DNA from: Scenedesmus sp. ARA3
Taxonomy: Eukaryota > Chlorophyta > Chlorophyceae > Sphaeropleales > Scenedesmaceae
Direction of reading: 5' to 3'
NCBI GenBank assembly: GCA_004335835.1
Contig: RWJK01001567.1
Coordinates: 1 to 64,000, forward strand
Length of the DNA: 64,000 bases
The translations under genes and the position numbers were made by a program. Positions within the stretch are counted from its first letter, which is position 1; each line of letters begins with the position of its first letter. Below the pieces are notes generated by a model. It was given only the letters and a program-made list of their open reading frames with translations. It did no database searches and had not been told where the DNA came from. Below are positions 55,776 to 64,000 of the stretch, piece after piece.

Positions 55776-56563
55776 GCTCCTGCTGCAGCTGCACTTCACT
55801 CCTGATGCGCAGGAGAAGGACCTGGAGGTGTTCCACCGGCTGAAGCTGTACGCTGACGACGACCCTACAGGGCAGAGCAGAAAGCCCGTGGTGCACGTGA
55901 GTGGCGCAGCAGTTTTGCGGCCTGCGTGGTTGTGTGGGTGTCTCGTAGTGAGGGGTGGGTTGCTTGCAGCTGCTGTGAGACGAGCAAAGCAGGAAGCCCG
56001 TGGTGCACGTGAGTGGCGCAGCAGCAGCAGCAGCGGCTATACGCGGATTTTTTCTGAGCAGAGATGGGATCTCTGTGTCTGCGTTACGCTTGCAGGAGCA
56101 ATGGGAGGAGTGGTGTTTGTCAACCCACAGCAGACTTTCTACCAGCGGGTGATGGCCGTCGTAGCAGCAACACTGTCCCTGCTGTTTGTCTGCGTGCTGC
56201 TTGCAGGAGCAATGGGAGGAGGTCGTGTTTGTCAACCCACAGCAAGCTTTCTACCAGCGGGTGATGGCCGCCGTAGCAGTGACACTGCCCCTGCTGTATC
56301 TGTCTGCGTGCTGCTTGCAGGAGCAATGGGAGGAGGTCGTGTTTGTCAACCCGCAGCAGGCCTTTTATCAGCGCATCATGGCCCACCAGCCACGAGCCCG
56401 CATCCCGCTCAGCATTGAGGGCTACCTCACACCCCCAAGCGAGGCTGCTGACCTGGCAGCGATCCAAGAAGCTCGCAGGAAGGTGGCGCAGATGAGCGCA
56501 AACATCCGCGCGCAGCTGCAGCAGCACGCGATGGACTCGCCGGGCGGCATGCACCACATGTAG
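53795..56563 (+). CDS. YEATS-domain chromatin protein (GAS41/TAF14-like)
   Basis: Nuclear reader of acylated histone lysines, a subunit of the NuA4/SWR1-type complexes by family knowledge. Exons 53795-53875, 54333-54416, 54989-55096, 55789-55896 and 56321-56563 are all phase 0, giving 207 residues. YEATS motifs run in order: VVPIIVGTVSQ, HRWTVYVRG, EDISHLVQRVTFNLHPSF, the central PFELTETGWGEFDIGVV with the conserved G-W-G-E-F, HFTPDAQ, FHRLKLYADD. A C-terminal helix (EAADLAAIQEARRKVAQMSA) matches the coiled coil of GAS41. The ATG lies directly behind a 3' splice consensus, so a 5' UTR intron or an upstream coding exon is possible. Two introns hold exon echoes. Confidence 0.92.
55172..55452 (+). 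repeat. Three donor-side echoes of YEATS exon 3
   Basis: 55172-55240 (with an in-frame TAA), 55262-55327 (lacks one codon) and 55400-55452 (weak) repeat PFELTETGWGEFDIGV plus the GTGAGC donor, in CAG-rich spacers. Confidence 0.92.
55978..56027 (+). repeat. Donor-side echo of YEATS exon 4
   Basis: Repeats the KPVVH end and about 20 bp of intron (GTGAGTGGCGCAGCAG). Confidence 0.93.
56083..56265 (+). repeat. Two acceptor-side echoes of YEATS exon 5
   Basis: Tandem units of 111 and 114 bp bring acceptor TTGCAG and EQWEEVVFVNPQQAFYQR twice before the true exon at 56321. The second copy has six synonymous differences and one Ile/Val difference; the first has a small deletion. Confidence 0.96.
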
Positions 56564-57348
56564 CGCTGCGGGGTGGAGCGCAGATTTCTTTAGAGGACTC
56601 CTTGTTTGGGCCGGGAGGTCTTGGATGCTAGCCATGGCCCCGCGCATGATGCGCTTGCATGGAGATTTTAGCATGGACCAGCATGGGCATGTGCAGGTAT
56701 GTGGTTTCTGCAGGCGCCCTGTTGTGGCCTTCACGCCCACATGGTGAGTCTTGAAGCATCACTGCCATCGTCTTATGCCGTGGCCAGTTGACATGCACTT
56801 GTTGTGGGCATTGTGCAGTTCCTGGCAGGGTATTCACATGCCAGAGAGCCTTGTTACAGTCACACGCACTGCTAAGCAGTGCCCCAGTGCTTTGCAGGCC
56901 CTGCCCAGGGCAGCCTTTGAGACTGACAGGAGTGACTAGCACTTCTCAGACTTTAACAACTTGAGAGCGCTTTTGGCTGATGTCGATATCAATGTTATAG
57001 TACTTGATTGTATTTATACGCAAAGCAAGCGCAGCTGTTTCCCACAATCAGTTTTCCCACCTCAGCAGCTGCATCACCAAGCCCTTCGTCCACACCAGCA
57101 GTCAAATGCATGAGCGTGCCCAAAATTTGATCGTCGAGTGAATGTTGCTGTAATATTGACTGAGAAGCTTTACATTGTTTCTCAAGTTTGACAGGCAGTA
57201 CACGAGCGACGCACTGCGGATGGTGGAAGCCTTGTGCTGCGAGCTTGTACATCAAAATGAAAACTGAGCAGCGAGTCATACAGGCTACATCAGTTGTCCT
57301 GTGCGGTTGCGCAATTGCTCAGGCAAGGTAGCACAGCAGCAGCTCAGC
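56564..57348. other. Intergenic, no gene seen
   Basis: Presumed 3' UTR of the YEATS gene and promoter of the TOG gene. A TGTAA lies at 57148-57152, far from the YEATS stop. Confidence 0.45.
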
Positions 57349-60300
57349 ATGGAGCAGCAGGAGCAGCAGCTGAAGTTTGGCTTCCTGCCAGCTCAAGCAC
57401 TGCAAGAAATCAATGACTTGGGTCAATGGAAGGTGAGGAGTGCGTAATAGTCGATTGCTGAGCCAGGCTTGCAACATACGTGCTCTGCAAGGAGTTTCAT
57501 GTACGGACGCCCCCAGCCCTGGCACGGCACCCCAACAGACTTGATGCATGCCATTCCTGTGTACACATGCCTACAATATATGTCACATAAGTCAATCACC
57601 AAGTCAGGGAATCAAAGGGGCAAGTGTGTCGCTATACATGCATGGGCAAACCAACTGGCAGTTGTCGGTTGGCACAAACAGCACCTCAGCACCTCTGCAG
57701 AGCCTTGTATTCCACCCGCCATGCACACTCACAACTACATGTGATGTTTTGCTGCTTCTTTTGCTATTTTTGCTGCTGCCAGACACGGTCAGCCGCTCTG
57801 CAGCAGGTACAGCAGGGCCTGGCCAGCCTGGCTGACAAGTCAATGCTGCTGCAGCAGCTGCCAGAGTTCATGGAGTTCCTCGTGCAGCTGCTGCAAGACC
57901 AAAACTTCAAAATGGCTACCGCGGGTCTGGAGATGCTTGCAGGACTAGCAAGTAGCTTTGGCACTCTCCTGCAGCCACACCTCAGGTATACGCGCAGTCC
58001 AGCAACTTGCAGCAGTCTCAACTTGTGCAACAGCTGCAGGTTGAGCTCCTGCCTTTCCTGCAAGTGCAGACTGTCATAATGCATACTGCCTGCGGTATCC
58101 ACCAGCAGAGCTCCAACTCTGCTTACAGACAGTGCATGGGTATGGCCGCAAGTGCAGCAGCATAAGAAGCAGCTTGGAGATGATGCAGCAGCTGCGGCGC
58201 AGTTCTCATCCATTGCTTGCTGTTTTATGCTCTTTTCGTCTGCAGCTTGCTGGCACTCATCGTACACAAGAGGCTGCTAGACCAGCGCGCTTCTGTGTCG
58301 GCAGCAGCAGTGAAGGCTTGCAGCAGCCTGATGTGCCACACGTTACCCAGCAGTCCCCTCCCGTTGCTGAGCAGGCTCCTGCTCCTGCAGCATCAGCATC
58401 AACAGCAGCAACTGCATCTGTTGGAGCAGCAGCAGCCACAGCAGCAGCCAGATGCTGCGCAGTGTGCACAGCTGCAGGACTTCAGTGGCATATTGGAGGT
58501 GCTTGTCCTGGTGAGTTCCGTGAGGTGCTGCCTTCTAGCCATGCCTTTCTTGCTTGGCATCATACACAGCAAATGTGTGTCATAGCTGCATGGGTTATTG
58601 CTGAGCCCCTCTGCCGAGTAACCCCGTTGCTCGTTACGTCATTTAAATCCTTATCTTTGGGTTACTGCAACCTTGTGAATCGAGGAAATCTGCTGACCCA
58701 TGCATGATGTGTGCCGCCTGTGCATCTGTGCTGTTCCTGCAGGCGCAGCTGAGCTACCCTGCCAGCAAACTCGACATGCTGGCTGCAGCGCAGCTGCTGC
58801 TGGATGCGCTGGTGCCCTCACCATTTCTGAAGCAGCAGGCTCTGGCACTGGAGGGCCTGGCCCTTGCAACAGATGCGCTGGGCCCAGAGCTGCCGCCCTT
58901 GCTGCGCCAGGCTGGTGCGACGGAAGTGCAGATTTCGCACGTGCTGCAACACACGGCGCAGCTGCAGCGGCCGCAGCTGCAGGCTGATGGAACTGTGCAG
59001 CACAATAATGCTGTGGAGCTGGCCGCTGCAGCAGCCAGTGACCCAAATGCTGCCGGAGGCACCAGCGGTATTAAGAGCTTCAGTACCGGTGGACTGCTGG
59101 GCAGCGGTGGCAGTGCAGCGTTTGCACGCAGCAGGAGCGGGCGCAGCGTTGGTGGGGTAGAGCCCAGCGACCTCAGCTTGTGCAAGTTTGCAGCGCTGCA
59201 GCTTGCAGGACGCAGCCAACAGCAGAGCAGCTGCGAGTTGCCTCGCGCAGCACCCGCAGCAGGGGCTGCAACACCAGCAGGTGGCCCGCTGGGTGGTGGT
59301 AGTGCTGCAGGTTCAGACTCGCTCAACAGCTCGCTTGGTGGCCGGGGCAGCATTGGGGGCCTGGCAGCTCCTCACAGCCTCGGAGAAATGGCAGCAGGGG
59401 CCTCCGCTAGCTGTGGCGGCGCTCTTGACAGTGCGCGCAGTACAGGCCAGGAATCTCCTGCAAGTCCTGCAAGCAGGCTGATATGGACAGTGCCACCAGC
59501 AGGTGGAGACAAGCCAAGGAGCAGCCTCAATAACGTGCAGCAGCAACAGCAGCAGCAGCTTGAGCAGCTGTTGCCGCCTGGATCGCTCAATGCGCTGTCA
59601 GCGCATGCACAGCTGATCCATGCGCATGGTGGCAGCATGTCTGCTGGAGGCGTACCTCCTCAGCAGCAAGGTCTGCCTGCTGCGGTTTGCAGGAGCAGCT
59701 CAGTGCCTGGCAGGTGGGTGATGCACTTTATGCCTGTTCAAACTAGACTTACTCACAACTGTAGCACACCCCAGGATTTCTGTCCCTGCAACCGCTGTTT
59801 AACGCTCATCCCGTTTGCAGTAACATGAGCTTCTTCGCAGGCTGTGGAGGTGTGCTTTCTGCGCTGCAGATGCATCCAACAAGCCTGTTGTGTGTGCTGT
59901 GTGCGCTACTTGCAGGCACGACCTGTCTTTCTTGACAGCTAGCCAGCAGCTACAGCTTGGCGGCTTAGCAGGGCTGGACAGCAGCGTCAGTTGCGGCAGT
60001 GCATCGCCTCTTATTGGCAGCCCATTGGCATCAATGAGGGCCTCTGCAGTAGGGCTGGATATGGCAGGTGAGTGCTGGATGATGCAGAGAACGGTGACAG
60101 ACGAGTTTTTTTTGTATCGTCATGGCACATGAAACTTGCAGTCGGCAAGAAATAAATGGTGCGGTGCTGTGATCAGTTGCAGACGTGTCGCTGAGTCCAT
60201 GTGTTCTGCTTTGTCCTGCGTGTAAGCAGGCGGTAGCTCAGGCGGTCGGCGCACATCATTAGGCAGCAGCAGGTCAGCAGACAATTGTGAAGAAGTGGCA

Positions 60301-63300
60301 GCGGCAGCCTCAGCAGTAGCAGCAGCAGGCAGCCTAAACAGCAGCTTCAAGAGCAGTATTGGCGGGAGTTGCAGCAGCATTGCAGCAGCAGCTGCAGCTG
60401 CTGCTGCACCTGTGGCTGCTGGTGGCAGTTGCGGTGGCCTTAGCAGCAGTGCAAGGAGCAGCTTGGGAGGTGCAGGTAGCTTGGCAGCAGCTGGGGCGCA
60501 AGCAGCATACAAACTTGACCTGCCCAAGTCCAGGTTCTATGGCGACGAGGCTCCGTCTGAGCAGCAGCAACAGCTGCGGCAAAGCAGCAGCATCCAGTCA
60601 CTAGTGAACCCTGCACCTGAGAAGCAGCAGCTTGCAAAGCAGCTGCAGCAGATCACAGAAGCTGGAGTACTGCAGTCTGGGTCAGCAAGTCCTGACGCCT
60701 GGCAGCAGCAGCAGCAAGCTGCAAGCGCGCTGCAGCCATCTGGCAGCAGCGGCAACTGGGTCATAGCTGCGGGCACTGCTAGTGGCAGCAGCAGCCCGAG
60801 CTGGGTGCAGTTGGAAGGCTCCGTGGACAGTAATGGCTCAGGCTTGAGCTCTGGTATGTACTTGCTACTCTGAACCTTGCGTGAGACAAGCACCATGCCT
60901 CCACACATGTAGCAAAGCACAAGCATTGGCGTGCATCATGCGGCTTGAGGCCCGCAGCTGCTTTCAATTTGTGCATGATCTGCAGCTGGGTGTGCTGTAC
61001 CTGTCAGACAACTGCATCTCCAGGTATGTGTCTCAACTTTTTGCGAACGCTTGCATGCATACTCTTGCTTATCCTGCAGGCCGGCTAGAAACGCTGAGTC
61101 CCAGCCGAGGGGAGCGGCTGGCACAGCTGAAGCGGCGTCAGAATGAAAAGCGCGGCTCCAGCGCCTCTGGCGGCAGCAGAGGCAGCCCGTTGTTCCCTGG
61201 CCAGTCACCCTCGCCGGCGCCGCAGTCACCAGACTGCTGTGCTGCGGAGGGTGCTGCGCTGTTTGCTCCGGCAGGGTCTGCTAGCAGCTGGGCAGCAGCA
61301 GCAGAAGCAGCAGCTGAAGTGAACATTTGTGGCAGTAAGTGCAGGGATGGTTTAGGGGCAGCAGCTGGGTTTGAGCCTGCAGTGCCAGGTGCAGCTGGCA
61401 TGCCGCCCCGTGCGCCCTCGCCGCTGCTGAAGTGGCAGCTGCACACAGCGCCAGAAAGGCCGCAAGCCCCAGCACAGAATGTGCGGGGCCAGCAGCAGCA
61501 GCAGCAGCCATCTGGTGCGTTGCTACAGTTTGCAGGACGTGGCTGTTCTGATGGCAATTTCGAGTCGCAGAGTTTGGATCAGCCGTGCAGCAGTTGGGCA
61601 TCTGCAGCGCTGCCACCACCAAGGCAGGCAGCTGGTTTGGCTCAACCCAACAGCGGCAGCAGCAGCAGCAGCAGCACCTCTGGTATTCAGTATGGCAGGC
61701 GGGAGCACCATCACCTGCTGGGCTCTGGAGGTTCATTGTCTGCTGCTGCAGCAGAGCCAGGAGCTGGCTGCAGCCCTGCTACGCTGCGCACAAACAGCGC
61801 CGCAGCAGTGCTGATGGGTGCGGCAAACAGCGGCAGCAGCAGCAGTCCTGTCAGCAGCCCTGTGCAGGCTGGACGACGCTTTGGCAGCAGCACAGCAGCA
61901 GCAGGCGGACAGGTGGCACCAGCCTCGGCCTCTCCAGATGCCGGCAGCAGGAGAACCAGCGGCGCATTCTTGCAGCAGGGAGCAGCAGCACTGCGGGCTC
62001 AGACAGCAGCAGCGGCACTCAACAGCAACAGCAGCGGCAGCGGCAGCTGGGGGCCTGCTGGGCCAGCAAGCAGCAGCGGGGAGCAGCAGAGTGGCTTTGG
62101 CAGCTCTGCTGGCTCACCTAGTAAGGTCACTAGGCTGGGCAGTGGGGGTGTGGTTGGCCGGCGTGGTGCACTGGAGCGGCCGCAGACAGTGGGTGCTGCT
62201 GATGTGGACAGTGCAGAGCTGGCACCGTTGCCGGACCCAGAGGGCACACTAAGGTACGGGGCAGGTGTTTGTGGCATTGCACGCGCTTGCTGCTCATCTG
62301 TATGAGGCACATGGTGATGATACCTGCTGACGGTGCTTGGAGTTCTCTGTTAGACCAGACAGCTGTTGTTAGAAGCGCAACCAGCTAATGCGATCTGACG
62401 AATAGGTTGGATTGCTTTTCGGCTGCTGTAATTGCAGGCAAGTCATTGCCAAGTGCCAGCAGTCCAACACTGCAGCGCGCAAGGAGCTGGACTGGCAGGG
62501 CCAGCTGGAGGCGCTGACAGATGCTCGGCGGCTGACTGCACACCATGCAGAGGTGTGCGGCCAGCAAGCAACTGTACAGATCCCCAGAGCAGCGTGTAGA
62601 TAGGACCACAGTGCTGTGCCACGCACGAGAGCAGCCTGCTGCATGCAAGCTGCTGCAAGCATACATAGGTGTGTTCACATCACATTCTCAACCGGAGTAG
62701 GGTGTGAGAGCGACCTTGCCTGTGATTTCCGGGTACTAGATGTTGAGACTGCGGTGTTTATTGTTGACCTGCAGGTGGTCATGGCAGCGTCGCATGAGCT
62801 GGTGCTGGCAGTGCTGCCTGCTGTGGACGAGCTGCGCAGCACCACTGCTCGTGTGGCACTGCAGCTGCTGCAGGAGCTGCCTGCGGTGCTGGGCCGCTCG
62901 CTGGAGCGCGAGCTGGAGGACATTGTGCCGGTGCTGCTGAAGAAGGCTGGGGAGCTGAGCACAGCAGGTGCGTTGCATGACCATTTATACAGCGCATGTA
63001 GTAATGTGCTGGTGCATGCACATGAATGCCTTCTGTACAATAACACCCAGAACATGTTGGCAGTGGTTGCGGGACGGTGTAACCAACCATGCTAGCCGAA
63101 CCGCAACCCGTGTCTGCTTTTCATCCAGCGTCTTGTCCATTGAGCAATGCAACTGTCGTCTAGCAGGAGCTGCATAACTGTATACTGTCGAGCAGTGCCA
63201 AAGATGCCAGCGCTTGACAAGGGTTTGACGCCGTATGCTGTTTGCCGTTGCTGCCAAATTCTTGCCTGCAGGCCGCGACAACTTCCTCGCTGCTGAAGCT

Positions 63301-63823
63301 GACAAGGCGCTGTCAGCCATCCTGGCAGCCGCCAGCGAGGCGCGTGCACTGTCAGCGCTGCTGGCCAGCGGCGTCATCCACAAGAGCCCGCACGTGCGCT
63401 GCAGGGCTGCTGCACACCTGGATGAGGTTGCTGCTGCAGGGCAGGGGCTGGAGGCGTTGCTGCGCGGCAACAACTGGAGCCTGCTGGACCGCGTCTTCAA
63501 GTGAGCGCTTGCGGCTTGCCGTGTGTGCAGCTGAGCATTGCGCTACGAATTAAGAACACAACTTCAAAGTAGCTTGTGAGATCAGTGCAGCAGCAGCCAG
63601 CACAACCAGCGCATGTGTGCGGGTGACTTAGGTTGGCCGTTCGTCTATGGAAGCATGCTGGTTGGCTGAACTGCAGCTGTCTTTTGCATGTTGTGCCGCA
63701 GGGCTGCTGCTGTGTTCCTGCAGGAGGGCTCGCTGGACACGCGCACGTACGGCAAGCGGCTGCTGTGGGCAGTCAAGGCAGCACTGCACGGCAGCCGCTC
63801 AGATCTGGACAGGCTGGTGACAG
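57349..63823 (+). CDS. TOG-domain microtubule protein, crescerin/TOGARAM-like (continues past window)
   Basis: Likely ciliary or cytoplasmic microtubule regulator. Exons in phase: 57349-57432, 57783-57985, 58246-58510, 58743-59713, 59916-60067, 60230-60853, 61080-62253, 62438-62552, 62775-62967, 63272-63500, 63702-63823, then beyond the edge; about 1377 codons so far. Residues 1-290 form HEAT-like helices of a first TOG array (LPEFMEFLVQLLQDQNFKMA, SVSAAAVKACSSLM). A Ser/Gly/Ala/Gln-rich linker of about 700 residues follows. From about 1180 a second TOG array begins with ELDWQGQLEALTDARRLTAHH, the W-containing first helix typical of TOG domains, and continues with RELEDIVPVLLKKAGE, KSPHVRCRAAAHLDEV and GSLDTRTYGKRLLWAV. 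The two TOG arrays around a disordered linker fit TOGARAM/crescerin; CLASP is the main alternative. No exon echoes were noticed here. Confidence 0.75.
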
Positions 63824-64000
63824 GTGAGGAGTTGTGTACTTCAGACAGAAGGTAAAATTGTACTGTGCGCAAACAGCTCAGCATGGTGTGTTACTTGAGG
63901 CGCAGCTGCCTGGCACAAGTCAGCACTTGATCCTGTAAACATGCAATTTACTGTTGGGAATTGTGCTGAAATGCAGTAGAGACCACTCACGCACCTATGC

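Noticed and set aside
18546..56350. Echoes as processed pseudogenes or introner elements
   Set aside because: They include adjoining intron sequence and stay next to their source exon, so neither retroposition nor a shared mobile sequence fits.

Overview
This is nuclear DNA of a green alga, most likely a chlorophycean of the Sphaeropleales type. The evidence is dense spliceosomal introns (nearly all GT-AG), a plant-type starch synthase III, organelle Deg protease and plastid-type sugar-phosphate transporter families, TGTAA polyadenylation motifs, and very abundant CAG/CTG triplets that make poly-Gln, poly-Ala and poly-Ser stretches. The taxonomic placement is an inference. No rRNA, tRNA, CRISPR array, operon or bacterial-style signal was seen.

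Ten protein genes can be modelled. Most models close in frame across every exon junction. From left to right: (1) minus, 1-4396, an MHS-family major facilitator transporter cut by the left edge, with two microexons of 14 and 17 nt; (2) minus, 8491-11164, an algal bZIP-like or DNA-binding-associated regulator; (3) plus, 12460-16739, an NYN-domain putative RNase with a C2H2 zinc finger; (4) minus, 18945-33017, starch synthase III in 22 exons (coiled coil, three CBM53-type modules, GT5 catalytic domain); (5) plus, 33416-40404, a DEG2-like organellar serine protease; (6) plus, 41087-43128, an F-box-like/LRR gene with a late frameshift; (7) minus, 43840-47359, ribosomal protein L13 (RPL13/eL13); (8) plus, 49150-51808, a triose-phosphate/nucleotide-sugar transporter family protein; (9) plus, 53795-56563, a GAS41/TAF14-like YEATS protein; (10) plus, 57349 to beyond 63823, a TOG-domain protein of crescerin/TOGARAM type, cut by the right edge. 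A decayed hAT-like element lies at 11889-12267.

The striking feature is not one gene but a pattern. Introns of eight of the ten genes hold roughly seventy partial copies of the neighbouring exon, here called splice-junction echoes. Each straddles an exon/intron boundary. Echoes upstream of an exon carry the acceptor plus the exon's 5' part; echoes downstream carry the exon's 3' part plus the donor. Splicing from the outermost donor to the innermost acceptor therefore restores an intact protein. Several echoes differ from the true exon almost only at synonymous positions, including serine AGC/TCN switches. That is not expected of neutral intron debris. It means alternative exon use, copies drawn from diverged alleles or homeologs, or an assembly that interleaves haplotypes.

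A second pattern is that at least 17 real 3' splice sites are preceded by sense-strand CTG-repeat tracts, as if the triplet repeat serves as the polypyrimidine tract.
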